From: Acidimicrobiales bacterium
GTDB lineage: Bacteria > Actinomycetota > Acidimicrobiia > Acidimicrobiales > MedAcidi-G1
DNA length: 48,085 bases
Direction: 5' to 3'
Assembly: GCA_014239855.1 (NCBI GenBank)
Contig: JAAZXY010000012.1
Coordinates: forward strand, 1 to 48,085
Positions 25,432 to 34,300 of this stretch are shown piece after piece. The translations under genes and the position numbers were made by a program. Numbering within the stretch: position 1 is the first letter of the stretch; each line of letters starts with the position of its first letter. The notes beneath the pieces are model-generated. The model had not been told where the DNA came from, did not search any database, and was given only the letters and a program-made list of their open reading frames with translations.

Positions 25432-26597
25432 GCGGCCCGGCGACCCGTGGGGTCCTGATCGCCGGTGGCGGCACGGCGGGGCACGTGCTCCCCGGACTGG
25501 CCATCGCCGAGGCACTGGTGGAACGCGGCGTCGTCACGGACCGTTCCGGAGTCCACCTGGTGGGTAGCCGACGGGGTATCGAGGTCGAGTTGGTCCCCGG
25601 GTCAGGGTTCGACCTGACCGTCCTGCCGGGTCGGGGGATCCAGCGGAGGCTGACTCCGGCCAATCTGGTGGCGGCCGGCGGTCTGGCCCTGGCCTTCCTG
25701 CAGGCGCTGGTGCTGGTGGCCCGCCGGCGACCCGACGTGGTCCTCTCCCTCGGCGGCTACGCCAGCGTCCCGTGTTCGCTGGCCGCCGCGGTGCTGCGGA
25801 TCCCGCTCGTGGTGGCCGAGCAGAATGCAGTGCCCGGCGCGGCCAATCGTCTGGCCGGCCGGTTCGCCCGGGCCTGCGCGGTCTCGTTCCCGGACACGGC
25901 GTTGCCCCGTTCGACGGTGACCGGTAATCCGATCCGTGGTGCCATCCGTGCGGTGGCCGAAGCCCGACGGGGTGCCGGAGAGGGAGCGGCCGTCCGTCGA
26001 GCGGCGCGACAGGCTCTCGGGATCAATGAGCAGCCGTTCGTGGTGGTCTTCGGTGGATCTCTCGGCGCCCGTCGTATCAACCGTGCCGTGGCCCGTCTGG
26101 TGGAAGACTGGACGGGTGGTCCGGTGGTCATCGAGCACGTGGTGGGCGCCCGGGGCTGGAAGGACGATCGGGAACGGGCCGGAGCGCCGGCGCCCGAGGT
26201 GGACTACCGACCGGTGGAGTACGAGGCCGACATGCCGACCGTGTTGAGCGCTGCGGACCTGGTGGTGTGTCGGGCCGGTGCGACGAGCGTGGCCGAGTTG
26301 TCGGCCCTTGGTGTGCCGTCGATCCTGGTGCCGCTGCCCGGCGCCCCGGGCGACCATCAGACGGCCAACGCCCGACATCTGGAACAGGCCGGCGGGGCCC
26401 GTCTGGTGCCCGACGACGAGCTCGACGGGGCACGTCTGGAGGCAGAGTTGGCCGAGTTGCTGGCCGACCGGGATCTGCTGGCCGCCATGGCTGACGGAGC
26501 CCTCTCGGCGGGAATGCCTGATGCTGCCGACCGGGTCGTCGAGGTGATCGCCGGTCTTCTGGATGGCGACACCGGAGCGAAGGGCCCGGCTGTATGA
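25428..26597 (+). CDS. murG: UDP-GlcNAc transferase MurG (lipid II synthesis)
   Basis: Adds GlcNAc to lipid I at the inner membrane face. 389-residue GT28 enzyme: glycine-rich IAGGGTAGHVLPGLAIAE, RGIEVELV, LSLGGYASVPCSLAA, EQNAVPGAANR, FGGSLGARRINRAV, and the donor-site segment CRAGATSVAEL with LPGAPGDHQTANA. GTG 25428 overlaps the ftsW stop. Slightly longer than average because of an Ala/Arg-rich loop near residue 185. Confidence 0.95.
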   Translation: MSGPATRGVLIAGGGTAGHVLPGLAIAEALVERGVVTDRSGVHLVGSRRGIEVELVPGSGFDLTVLPGRGIQRRLTPANLVAAGGLALAFLQALVLVARRRPDVVLSLGGYASVPCSLAAAVLRIPLVVAEQNAVPGAANRLAGRFARACAVSFPDTALPRSTVTGNPIRGAIRAVAEARRGAGEGAAVRRAARQALGINEQPFVVVFGGSLGARRINRAVARLVEDWTGGPVVIEHVVGARGWKDDRERAGAPAPEVDYRPVEYEADMPTVLSAADLVVCRAGATSVAELSALGVPSILVPLPGAPGDHQTANARHLEQAGGARLVPDDELDGARLEAELAELLADRDLLAAMADGALSAGMPDAADRVVEVIAGLLDGDTGAKGPAV

Positions 26598-28030
26598 GCA
26601 ACCCTGTGGACCGGGCCCAGAGTGACCCTTCGGGGGAGGACTTGGCTCCGGATCTGGCGGAGGCCGTCCACGTCCACGTGATCGGCATCGGCGGGGCCGG
26701 CATGAGCGCCATTGCCGAGGTGCTGGCCACCATGGGACACCGGGTCTCGGGTTCGGACCTGAAGGCCTCTGCCGGTCTGGATCGACTACGGGCCCTGGGT
26801 GTGGAGGTCCACGTCGGACACGATGCCGACCATGTCGGCCGGGCCGACGTGGTGACCCGATCGACCGCGGTGCCCGATGGCAACCCGGAATGCCGCGAGG
26901 CCGCTGAGCGGACAATCCCGTTGCTGAGTCGGGCCGAGATGCTGGGCGCCATCACCCGCCTGCGTAGGACGGTGGCCGTCGCCGGCACCCACGGCAAGAC
27001 CACCACGGCGTCGATGCTGGCCCTGGCCCTCCGTGGGGCGGGGCTCCGACCGTCCTTTGTCATTGGTGGTGACGTGAACGAGATCGGGACCGGAGCGGCG
27101 TGGGACGACGGGGACCTGTTCGTGGCGGAGGCCGACGAGAGCGACGGATCCTTCCTGCGGTTGGAGTCCCGTATGGCCGTGGTCACCAATCTGGATCCCG
27201 ACCACCTCGAGCACCATGGTGGATTCGAGGCGCTTCGGGCGTCGTTCGACGAGTTCGTCGCCGGGGTCGACGGGCCGGTGGTGATCGGCATCGACGATCC
27301 TGAAGGGGTGGCGCTGGCCGACCGGTCGCGAAGCGGGGGTTTCGACGTCCGCACGGTGGGGACGTCCGCCGACGCCGACTGGCGGATCGCCGAACTTCGG
27401 GAGTCCTGGGATGGCGTCGGTTTCGTGCTGCGGGGGCCTGGGACGAACCTGGCGGTGGCACTTCCCGTGCCCGGCCGGCACAACGCACGAAATGCCGCGG
27501 CGGCAACCGTGCTGGCCCTCCTGGCCGGAGCCGAACCGCAGGCCGTGGCCGAGGCGCTTTCACGATTCGGCGGGGTGGCCCGACGATTCGAACACCGTGG
27601 CCGGTCCGGCGGGGTGACCCTCGTGGACGACTACGCCCACCTGCCCACCGAGATCTCGGCGACCATCCGGGCGGCCCGCACCGGCGACTTCGACCGTCTG
27701 GTGGCCGTCTTCCAACCTCATCGCTTCAGCCGGACCGAGGCGCTCTGGTCTTCCTTCGGGCCGTCATTCGAAGGCGTCGACGTGCTGTTCGTGACCGACG
27801 TGTATCCGTCGGGTGAGGCGCCCCGCCCGGGGGTCACCGGTCATCTGGTGGTGGACGCCGTTCGGCGGGACCTGCCCGGCGTGGACGTCCGCTACACCGC
27901 CCGGCGTGACGACCTGGTGGACGCACTGATGGCGGAGCTCCGATCCGGCGACCTCTGTCTGACGATGGGCGCCGGTGATCTCACCTCGGTTCCCACCGAC
28001 CTTCGGGAGCGGCTGGGGTCCGATGCCTGA
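26594..28030 (+). CDS. murC: UDP-MurNAc--L-alanine ligase MurC
   Basis: Adds the first amino acid of the stem peptide. 478 residues: HVIGIGGAGMSAIAEVL, VAGTHGKTTTASML (ATP loop with the GTHGKT form typical of MurC), EADESDGSFL, NLDPDHLEHH, PGRHNARNAAAA, VDDYAHLPTEISATI and FQPHRFSRTEAL. The ATG overlaps the murG stop (ATGA). murB follows with an 8-base overlap. Confidence 0.96.
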   Translation: MSNPVDRAQSDPSGEDLAPDLAEAVHVHVIGIGGAGMSAIAEVLATMGHRVSGSDLKASAGLDRLRALGVEVHVGHDADHVGRADVVTRSTAVPDGNPECREAAERTIPLLSRAEMLGAITRLRRTVAVAGTHGKTTTASMLALALRGAGLRPSFVIGGDVNEIGTGAAWDDGDLFVAEADESDGSFLRLESRMAVVTNLDPDHLEHHGGFEALRASFDEFVAGVDGPVVIGIDDPEGVALADRSRSGGFDVRTVGTSADADWRIAELRESWDGVGFVLRGPGTNLAVALPVPGRHNARNAAAATVLALLAGAEPQAVAEALSRFGGVARRFEHRGRSGGVTLVDDYAHLPTEISATIRAARTGDFDRLVAVFQPHRFSRTEALWSSFGPSFEGVDVLFVTDVYPSGEAPRPGVTGHLVVDAVRRDLPGVDVRYTARRDDLVDALMAELRSGDLCLTMGAGDLTSVPTDLRERLGSDA

Positions 28031-28988
28031 GCCGGATTCCGGGGTGCGGGACTTCGGTCCTCTCGACGATGCGTTGTCGGCGGTCGATCTGCTGGAGGGT
28101 GTCCGGGTCGACCATCCCATCGGGGCGTTGACGACCTATCGGGTCGGGGGCGTGGCGGCCCGCTTCGTCCGTCCCGCGGATGCCGGCGAACTGGAACAGG
28201 TGGCGGCGGCCGTCGCTTCGACGGGATCCGACGGGTCGGGAGGGGTGATGCCGGTCCTGGTGCTGGGTCGAGGGTCGAACCTCCTGGTTGCCGACGGTGG
28301 CTTCCGTGGTCTGGCCGTCCAGTTGGGCCCCGGATTCGACGATGTGGTGGTCGACGGTGGGGAAACCGGCGGCACGGTCCGGGCGGGGGGCGCGGCCAGC
28401 CTGCCTGTGGTGGCCCGGCGAACGGTGGCCGAGGGGCTTGCCGGCATGGAATGGGCGGTCGGAGTGCCCGGTTCGATCGGCGGCGCGGTTCGGATGAACG
28501 CCGGCGGTCACGGTTCGGACATGTCCACGGTCCTCGTCTCGGCCTCCACGACCGATCTGGCCACCGGAGCGACCGGAATCCGGACCATCGATGACCTGGA
28601 TCTGGGATACCGACGCTCGTCGGTGGCGGTGAGCGAAGTGGTGGTGTCCGTCGAGATCGAGTTGTCGGTCGGCGATCGGGCCGAAGGCGAGGCTCGCCTG
28701 GCTGAGGTGGTTCGGTGGCGGCGGGCCAACCAACCCGGGGGACAGAATGCCGGGTCGGTGTTCACCAATCCGTCCGGCGATTCGTCCGGTCGACTGATCG
28801 ACACGGCCGGTGGGCGGGGCCTCCGGGTGGGGACGGCCGAGGTGTCCACCCGACACGCCAACTTCATCCAGGTCGACGAGGGCGGATCGGCGGACGACGT
28901 GGCACGCCTGATGGCCGAGGTGGTCCGTCTGGTGGGTGAGGTCCACGGGGTCGGACTGGAGTCCGAGACCGTGCTCGTCGGGTTCTGA
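28023..28988 (+). CDS. murB: UDP-N-acetylenolpyruvoylglucosamine reductase MurB
   Basis: FAD enzyme that completes UDP-MurNAc. 321 residues: TTYRVGGVAARFVRP, LGRGSNLLVADGG and VPGSIGGAVRMNAGGHG (FAD binding), GYRRSS, GSVFTNPSG with the active-site Ser, LIDTAGGRGLRVGTAEVS and HANFI. ATG 28023 overlaps the murC stop by 8 bases. The first 30 residues are a variable extension. The gene stop overlaps ftsQ (TGATG). Confidence 0.94.
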   Translation: MPEPDSGVRDFGPLDDALSAVDLLEGVRVDHPIGALTTYRVGGVAARFVRPADAGELEQVAAAVASTGSDGSGGVMPVLVLGRGSNLLVADGGFRGLAVQLGPGFDDVVVDGGETGGTVRAGGAASLPVVARRTVAEGLAGMEWAVGVPGSIGGAVRMNAGGHGSDMSTVLVSASTTDLATGATGIRTIDDLDLGYRRSSVAVSEVVVSVEIELSVGDRAEGEARLAEVVRWRRANQPGGQNAGSVFTNPSGDSSGRLIDTAGGRGLRVGTAEVSTRHANFIQVDEGGSADDVARLMAEVVRLVGEVHGVGLESETVLVGF

Positions 28989-29785
28989 TGGCCGACGGTT
29001 CACCTGCGAACGCGGACGCGGGCCCAGCACCAGGCCGGACGCCGCCACCCGATAGCGCTGATGGTCCGGTTCCTCGCCGTCGTGGGCTTGCCGTGGCGTG
29101 GGTGGTGCTCGCCGTGATGGTCATCGCCGTGGGTTCGTTCGCCGTCACCCGGACCGAGTTCCTCGATGTGGACGAGGTCCGACTGGTCGGCCTGTCGACG
29201 AGCCTGGACCAGGCTTCGGTGCTGGAGGCCACCTCGATCCAGGTCGGCTCGCCGATGGTCGGCATCGATCTCGACGAGGCGGTCCGTCGCGTGGCGGCCC
29301 TGCCGAGGGTGGCCGGCGTCGAGGTGGAACGCGACTGGCCCGGAACGGTCGTCGTGTGGATCGTCGAACGCCGGGCCGTCGTCAATGCAGTGGCCTTCGA
29401 TGGCCGTGTGGCGGCACTGGACGCCGACGGAACGGTGCTCGAGCATCTTGACGACGCCGACCCCCTGTTGCCGACCATCAGGGTCGACGACGTGGGTCGC
29501 CCGGGAACCCGCCTGTCGGGCCTCGGGTCGTTGCTGGATGCAGCGCAGGCCGTCACCCCTGACCTGGCCGCGTGGATCGTGGCCCTCGTGCCGACCGGTG
29601 ACGGGGTACGGGCCGAGTTGGTGGGAGGCGCCGAAGCGGACCTGGGCATGGGGGACGACTACCGGGATGAGATGCGGGCGCTGGCCACCGTGCTCCATCG
29701 GGTGGAACTGTCGTGCATCGTCCGGATCGACGTCTCGGTCCACGACATCCCCGTCGTCCGTCGCGACGACATGCACTGCTCCTGA
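28988..29785 (+). CDS. ftsQ: Cell division protein FtsQ (POTRA domain)
   Basis: A bitopic membrane protein of 265 residues: polar, Pro-rich cytoplasmic tail, one membrane helix (about residues 36-56), then the POTRA domain (FLDVDEVRLVGLS through LPRVAGVEVERDWPGTVVVWIVER) and the FtsQ beta domain. It bridges FtsL-FtsB to FtsW-FtsI. The ATG overlaps the murB stop. Last gene before the 239-base ftsZ promoter region. ftsA and ddl are absent; lack of ftsA is normal in actinobacteria. Confidence 0.93.
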   Translation: MADGSPANADAGPAPGRTPPPDSADGPVPRRRGLAVAWVVLAVMVIAVGSFAVTRTEFLDVDEVRLVGLSTSLDQASVLEATSIQVGSPMVGIDLDEAVRRVAALPRVAGVEVERDWPGTVVVWIVERRAVVNAVAFDGRVAALDADGTVLEHLDDADPLLPTIRVDDVGRPGTRLSGLGSLLDAAQAVTPDLAAWIVALVPTGDGVRAELVGGAEADLGMGDDYRDEMRALATVLHRVELSCIVRIDVSVHDIPVVRRDDMHCS

Positions 29786-29819
29786 GTAAGGGGTTCCTGA
29801 GCAACAGGTTCCCGACGGG

Positions 29820-29849
29820 TTGACGTTCTTCGACCACGCGCCGTAGTCT
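29820..29849 (+). promoter_or_regulatory. Candidate ftsZ promoter
   Basis: TTGACG (29820-29825) and TAGTCT (29844-29849), 18-base spacer, are close to the sigma-70-type consensus. They sit about 175 bases upstream of the ftsZ start and just upstream of a repeat/palindrome element. This would let ftsZ be transcribed apart from the mur genes. Confidence 0.6.
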
Positions 29850-29879
29850 CACGACCACTGATCGGGGTCAAGGGGTGTC

Positions 29880-29911
29880 AACCTTCAACCTTCAACCTCT
29901 ACTTGAAGGTT
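29880..29911. promoter_or_regulatory. Direct-repeat and palindrome element upstream of ftsZ
   Basis: AACCTTC occurs at 29880-29886 and 29887-29893, with a degenerate third copy AACCTCT at 29894-29900. The second copy also starts a perfect 9-bp inverted repeat: AACCTTCAA (29887-29895) and TTGAAGGTT (29903-29911), 7-base spacer. It lies about 30 bases downstream of the TAGTCT box, so it could be an operator or an mRNA hairpin in the ftsZ leader. The binding protein is unknown. Confidence 0.65.
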
Positions 29912-30024
29912 AGTCACGGGTGCCGTCGGTGCCCGGGCGAGCCCCGGGCCGATCGTGAGCCGGCCACTATGGACGGCACCGGAACCGACGAGAACGACCA
30001 ACGAGATCGAAAGAGGAAGAACCG

Positions 30025-31086
30025 ATGGTGGCAAGTCCGCAGAACTACCTGGCAGTGATCAAGGTGGTGGGCGTCGGCGGTGCCGGCGTGAACGCCGTCA
30101 ACCGGATGATCGATGCCGGCATGAAGGGCGTCGAGTTCATCGCCGTGAACACCGATGCCCAGGCGCTCCTCATGAGCGACGCCGACGTCAAGCTCGACAT
30201 CGGCCGTGAGCTCACCCGCGGGCTGGGTGCGGGCAGCGACCCCGAGATCGGCCGTCAGGCCGCCGAGGACCACCGCGCCGAGATCGAGGAGGCCCTCGAA
30301 GGATCCGACATGGTGTTCATCACCGCCGGCGAAGGTGGTGGCACCGGTACCGGTGGCGCCCCGATCATCGCCGAGGCGGCCCGGGCTGCCGGGGCGCTGA
30401 CCATCGGCGTGGTCACCCGACCGTTCACCTTCGAGGGTCGGCGCCGGTCGGTGCAGGCCGAGCAGGGGATCGTCCAGCTCAAGGAGAAGGTCGACACCCA
30501 GATCGTCATCCCGAACGACCGTCTGCTGGACGTGTCCGACGAGAAGACCGCCCTCCTGAACGCCTTCGACACCGCGGACGAGGTCCTTCTCCAGGGAGTG
30601 CAGGGGATCACCACGCTGATCACCACGCCGGGCCTCATCAACACCGACTTCGCCGACGTCCGGACCATCATGGCCGGCGCCGGTTCGGCCCTCATGGGCG
30701 TGGGGCAGGCCACCGGTGAAGGGCGGGCACTCAACGCGGCCCGCAAGGCCATTTCCAGTCCGATGCTGGAGGCCTCCATCGAGGGAGCCCGGGGGATCCT
30801 CCTGAACATCTCCGGTCCGCGTGACCTTGGCCTGTTCGAGGTCAATGAGGCGGCCGAGGTGGTTCACGGCGTGGCCCACCCCGACGCCAACATCATCTTC
30901 GGAACGGTGATCGACGACGAGATGGGCGACGACGTCCGGGTCACGGTCATCGCCGCGGGCTTCGGATCCTGGGACGGCGGCCGCCCGTCGGCGGAACCGG
31001 CTGCACCGTTGTCCGGGGCCGACACCATTGCCGACGTGTTCGCCGAGGGTGGCGACGACCTCGACGTTCCGAGTTTCCTCAGGTAG
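30025..31086 (+). CDS. ftsZ: Cell division GTPase FtsZ
   Basis: Tubulin-like GTPase of the Z ring. 353 residues: [18 protein letters not shown], the tubulin signature GGGTGTG at 104-110, [19 protein letters not shown] and the T7-loop region [10 protein letters not shown]. The globular core ends near residue 314; only about 28 linker residues precede the conserved tail [10 protein letters not shown], which binds SepF and FtsW in actinobacteria. The ATG has an AGAGGAAG ribosome-binding site at 30011-30018. It probably has its own promoter upstream. Confidence 0.97.
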   Translation: MVASPQNYLAVIKVVGVGGAGVNAVNRMIDAGMKGVEFIAVNTDAQALLMSDADVKLDIGRELTRGLGAGSDPEIGRQAAEDHRAEIEEALEGSDMVFITAGEGGGTGTGGAPIIAEAARAAGALTIGVVTRPFTFEGRRRSVQAEQGIVQLKEKVDTQIVIPNDRLLDVSDEKTALLNAFDTADEVLLQGVQGITTLITTPGLINTDFADVRTIMAGAGSALMGVGQATGEGRALNAARKAISSPMLEASIEGARGILLNISGPRDLGLFEVNEAAEVVHGVAHPDANIIFGTVIDDEMGDDVRVTVIAAGFGSWDGGRPSAEPAAPLSGADTIADVFAEGGDDLDVPSFLR

Positions 31087-31092
31087 GGGCCG

Positions 31093-31803
31093 ATGGCCAG
31101 GGAACTGATCCGACGGAGTCTCCCGTCGGGTCGGATCGCCCGGGTCGTCATGTCCGAGATCACCGATGGTGACGCCGCTGGCGGCGACGTCACCATCGGC
31201 GGTCCGGATGACGTCTCTGCTACCGGTCGGGGTCGGGAACGGCTCTGGACGTGGCTGCACCAGGTCCACGGCGACGTCGTGGTCGTGGTGGACGCAGCCG
31301 GCGGACATTCCGGATCCCGTGCCGATGCCGCGGTGACGGCCCTGGTCGACGCCCCGCTGGCCGTCCGGGTCGCCGACTGCGTGCCGGTGGCCCTGCTGGG
31401 GGATCGTTCGGTGGGTGTGGCCCACGCCGGTTGGCGGGGCCTCCGGGCCGGGGTGGTCGAGCGGACCATCGAGGCCATGGAAGGACTCGACGGCGCCCCG
31501 CCGGTCGCCGCGGTGGTCGGTCCCCACATCGGACCCTGCTGCTACGAGTTCGGTGATGCCGACCTGGATGATCTCGCCGACCGGTTCGGCCCCGCGGTCC
31601 GGTCCACCACGACCGAGGGTCGACCTGCTCTGGACCTCTCACACGCCATCTCGGGGTTGCTGGCGACAGCCGATATTCCGGTGACCGTCGACGGGGTCTG
31701 CACCTCGTGCGACGATCGGTACTGGTCCTACCGGGCCACGGCGACCGCCCGCCGTCAGGCCATGGTGGCCTGGACCGAGGAAGCCTGCACTGGGGAAGCC
31801 TGA
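31093..31803 (+). CDS. pgeF: Multicopper polyphenol oxidase-fold protein PgeF (YfiH/YlmD)
   Basis: 236 residues with the family's metal and active-site motifs: HQVHGDVV, VADCVPVAL, GVAHAGWRGLRAG and GPHIGPCCYEF. Homologues clear mis-incorporated L-Ser in UDP-MurNAc peptides (PgeF) or act as purine nucleoside phosphorylases. Its place directly behind ftsZ (6 bases) and ahead of yggS and sepF is the common ylmD-ylmE-sepF order, which favours the cell wall role. ATG start, short spacing, so probably on the ftsZ transcript. Confidence 0.9.
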   Translation: MARELIRRSLPSGRIARVVMSEITDGDAAGGDVTIGGPDDVSATGRGRERLWTWLHQVHGDVVVVVDAAGGHSGSRADAAVTALVDAPLAVRVADCVPVALLGDRSVGVAHAGWRGLRAGVVERTIEAMEGLDGAPPVAAVVGPHIGPCCYEFGDADLDDLADRFGPAVRSTTTEGRPALDLSHAISGLLATADIPVTVDGVCTSCDDRYWSYRATATARRQAMVAWTEEACTGEA

Positions 31804-31806
31804 ACA

Positions 31807-32493
31807 TTGGAACACGCCGCCCACCATTTCCCATCGCCCGAGGAGCTCGCCTCGCGCCTGGGTCTTCTCGACGACCGCCTCCGTGAACTCAGCGGCGGGC
31901 GAACCGCCCTGCTACCGGTTACCAAGGCATTCGGAGCCGATGCCGTCCGTGCCGTCCTGGCCACCGGACGAACCGACGTCGGCGAGAACTACGCCCAGGA
32001 ACTGGTGGGCAAGCACCTTGAACTCGAGGCTGATGAGCCCGAGGGGACCGCGCCCTCGGCCCGGTGGCACATGATCGGCGGGGTGCAGCGAAACAAGGTC
32101 CGCCGTCTGGCCGGCATCGTCTCGCTCTGGCAGACCGTGGACCGTGCCGACCTGGTCGACGAGCTGGTTCGTCGGGCCCCCGGCGCCCGGATCCTCGTGC
32201 AGGTCGATCCGGCGGGCACGCCCGGAAAGGGCGGCTGCCCACCGGCCGAGGTCGAAGGCCTGGTGGCCCGGGCGGGCGACGGTGGGCTGGACGTGGCGGG
32301 CCTCATGACCGTCGGGGTGATCGGCGACGCCGAAGCCACGAGCGCGGCCTTCCGGGTGGTGACACGACTGGCCGACGATCTCGGGCTGGCCGAACGGTCC
32401 ATGGGAATGTCCGGCGACCTGGAGTCGGCCGTGGAACACGGTTCGACGATGGTGCGTATCGGACGGGCACTGTTCGGCGATCGACCCCGCTGA
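31807..32493 (+). CDS. PLP homeostasis protein (YggS/YlmE/PROSC family)
   Basis: A 228-residue fold-type III PLP-binding protein that buffers pyridoxal phosphate. The PLP lysine is in LLPVTKAFG; further motifs are VGENYAQELVGK, WHMIGGVQRNKVR (usually HxIGxLQxNK), ILVQVDPAGTPGKGG, AGLMTVG and SMGMSGDLESAVEHGSTMVRIGRALFG. TTG start 3 bases after the pgeF stop. The family is standard in this position behind ftsZ. Confidence 0.92.
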   Translation: MEHAAHHFPSPEELASRLGLLDDRLRELSGGRTALLPVTKAFGADAVRAVLATGRTDVGENYAQELVGKHLELEADEPEGTAPSARWHMIGGVQRNKVRRLAGIVSLWQTVDRADLVDELVRRAPGARILVQVDPAGTPGKGGCPPAEVEGLVARAGDGGLDVAGLMTVGVIGDAEATSAAFRVVTRLADDLGLAERSMGMSGDLESAVEHGSTMVRIGRALFGDRPR

Positions 32494-32538
32494 CCGGGGT
32501 GACGGAGCGGGGTGCCGGGGGCGGAGCGGGTGTGCCGG

Positions 32539-32544
32539 TACCAT
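32539..32544 (+). promoter_or_regulatory. Candidate leaderless -10 box for sepF (TACCAT)
   Basis: TACCAT ends 9 bases before the sepF ATG at 32554, and no Shine-Dalgarno sequence lies between. This is the spacing expected of a leaderless actinobacterial transcript. Confidence 0.5.
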
Positions 32545-32553
32545 CGGCCTCCG

Positions 32554-33045
32554 ATGAAGAAGCTGATGCTGTGGCTGGGACTCGGTCCCGATGAGGCCTA
32601 CGAGGACCTGAGCGCCGAGCCGATCCTGCGGGGCCCGTTGTCGTCCACCGAGTTCGCTGAGGCCCGGGTGGCTGCCGAGACCGGAGGCACGGTCAGTCCG
32701 CTGCACCTCCGGACGCCGGCGTCGAACACCGTGCGGACCCTGCCGCCCGAATCGACGGGCACCGTGCGACCGCTCCAGCCGGCCGCCACGGCCAAGCCGT
32801 CCACCGTGACGCCGACGTCGTTCAACGACGTTCAGGAGATGGCCGACCGCTTCAAGGGAAAGCAGCCGGTGATCGTCAACCTCCAGGGCGTGGATGCCGA
32901 ACTTTCGAGGCGGATCATCGACTTCGCCAGCGGCGTCTGTTACGGCGGCGAGGGGCAGATGGAACGCATCACCCATCAGGTGTACCTGCTCACCCCGTCC
33001 GACGTGGAGGTGTCCGACGAGGACCGCCGCCACCTCGGCGACTGA
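32554..33045 (+). CDS. sepF: Cell division protein SepF
   Basis: Membrane anchor of the Z ring in bacteria without FtsA. 163 residues: an amphipathic N-terminal helix (MKKLMLWLGLG), a disordered middle, and the conserved SepF domain (SFNDVQEMADRFKGKQPVIV, LSRRIIDFASGVCYGGEGQM, VYLLTPSDVEV). The frame is open 14 codons further upstream, but the ATG at 32554 gives the expected membrane-binding N-terminus. A TACCAT box 9 bases upstream suggests leaderless expression in addition to read-through from ftsZ. Confidence 0.93.
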   Translation: MKKLMLWLGLGPDEAYEDLSAEPILRGPLSSTEFAEARVAAETGGTVSPLHLRTPASNTVRTLPPESTGTVRPLQPAATAKPSTVTPTSFNDVQEMADRFKGKQPVIVNLQGVDAELSRRIIDFASGVCYGGEGQMERITHQVYLLTPSDVEVSDEDRRHLGD

Positions 33046-33053
33046 GGGCCGAC

Positions 33054-33302
33054 ATGCTCTGCACGCTGCTGCAGCTCTACCTGCTCGTGTTGGTGGTCCG
33101 TGTGCTCATGAGCTGGTTTCCCATCTCCGGCGACGGCCCGATGGCCACGGCGGCCGGCGTGCTCTACACCGTCACCGATCCGGTGCTGCTCCCGCTGCGA
33201 CGGCTCCTACCGGCGGTCCGGATGGGCCACATGGCACTCGACCTGTCGCCCATCGTGGCCTTCTTCGGCCTCTCGATCCTGATGGGCCTGCTGGGCTGCT
33301 GA
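33054..33302 (+). CDS. YggT family membrane protein
   Basis: An 82-residue YggT/YlmG-like protein with two membrane helices (LCTLLQLYLLVLVVRVLMSW and SPIVAFFGLSILMGLLG) joined by a segment with the family's TDPVLLPLRRLLP. It is thought to act in membrane or division organisation; the exact role is unknown. It starts 8 bases after sepF, the common sepF-yggT-divIVA order. Confidence 0.9.
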   Translation: MLCTLLQLYLLVLVVRVLMSWFPISGDGPMATAAGVLYTVTDPVLLPLRRLLPAVRMGHMALDLSPIVAFFGLSILMGLLGC

Positions 33303-33331
33303 CCTGCCCCGAGTGAGTGGGGGCGCGGCGG

Positions 33332-33337
33332 TAACCT
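33332..33337 (+). promoter_or_regulatory. Candidate leaderless -10 box for divIVA (TAACCT)
   Basis: TAACCT ends 6 bases before the divIVA ATG at 33344. The intervening CTGGGG is a poor ribosome-binding site, and its spacing suits a transcript starting at the ATG. Confidence 0.5.
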
Positions 33338-33343
33338 CTGGGG

Positions 33344-34171
33344 ATGGATCCCAGCGAGAGTTCGCGAGGCATGGGTTCCCGCGGCGTGGGTGCCGACCGG
33401 GCCGGTGGCCTCGTTCACGAACTGGACGACGCCCAGTTCTCGACGAAGATGCGCGGCTACGACCCGTCGGAGGTCGATGCCCTGTTGGATCGGGCACGGC
33501 GGGCCATCGAGGAGTTGCACCTCACGGAGCGGCGGGCGCAGGAGCGGGCCACGTTGGCCGAACGCCAACTGGAAGAAGAACTCGATGCGGCCCGGACGGC
33601 TCGGGCCACCGCGGAGGCGGGTATCGCCACGGCGACCGCCGAGGCAGCCCGGATCGTGGCCGATGCCCGACTGGAGGCGTCTGATCTCCGCGAGGCGGCG
33701 GAGATCGAGATTCGTGGGGCCGCGGAGGAAGCTCGGATCCGGATGCTGGCCGAGATCGCCGAGATGGAACTCCGGCGGGACGGTGTGCACGAACAGATCG
33801 AGGTGACGGCCGCCCACCTGGCGGCCCACCGCACCCGCCTCCAACGGGCGGTGGCCGACCTTTCGACCCTGATCGACGAGATCGAAGAGCGTCCCGAGGC
33901 CATGGAAGGGCGGGACGGGCAGATCCCGAGGGACCCGGCGCCCGGGCATCCCGAGCCCACGACGCTTCGGACGGCGGTGTCGGGGACCCCGATCGTGGGC
34001 GATGACGACGGTGCGTTGCCCGAGCCGGACTGGGCCTCCAGCCCGACCGAGGTCGTGCGACCCATCCGACTGGCGACCGCTCAGGGCGCCCCCATGGAGG
34101 GTTCCTCGGGTGGAGCGGTCGGGGGAGACGAAGGGGATCTCGAGGCGTTCTTCGCCGATGACGGTTCCTGA
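33344..34171 (+). CDS. DivIVA/Wag31-like polar growth protein
   Basis: A 275-residue coiled-coil protein. After about 28 variable residues, DDAQFSTKMRGYDPSEVDALL matches the DivIVA N-terminal membrane-binding module (RGYDxxEVD). A long coiled coil follows (about residues 55-185), rich in Ala, Glu and Arg with an R/E heptad, and then an acidic disordered tail ending LEAFFADDGS. DivIVA marks curved membrane and, in actinobacteria, organises polar wall growth. Position after sepF-yggT supports the assignment. The first 25 residues are longer than usual before the conserved motif. Confidence 0.85.
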   Translation: MDPSESSRGMGSRGVGADRAGGLVHELDDAQFSTKMRGYDPSEVDALLDRARRAIEELHLTERRAQERATLAERQLEEELDAARTARATAEAGIATATAEAARIVADARLEASDLREAAEIEIRGAAEEARIRMLAEIAEMELRRDGVHEQIEVTAAHLAAHRTRLQRAVADLSTLIDEIEERPEAMEGRDGQIPRDPAPGHPEPTTLRTAVSGTPIVGDDDGALPEPDWASSPTEVVRPIRLATAQGAPMEGSSGGAVGGDEGDLEAFFADDGS

Positions 34172-34300
34172 CGCTCTTTTTCACGGATCCCACCGGGTGC
34201 ACCGGTGGGCCGATACGATCCTCCGCCGGTCGGGCACGGTTCGACCTCCGGGCCACCGGGACGTTGGCATTGATGAGATGCCGTCGAGGAGATGAAGGTC

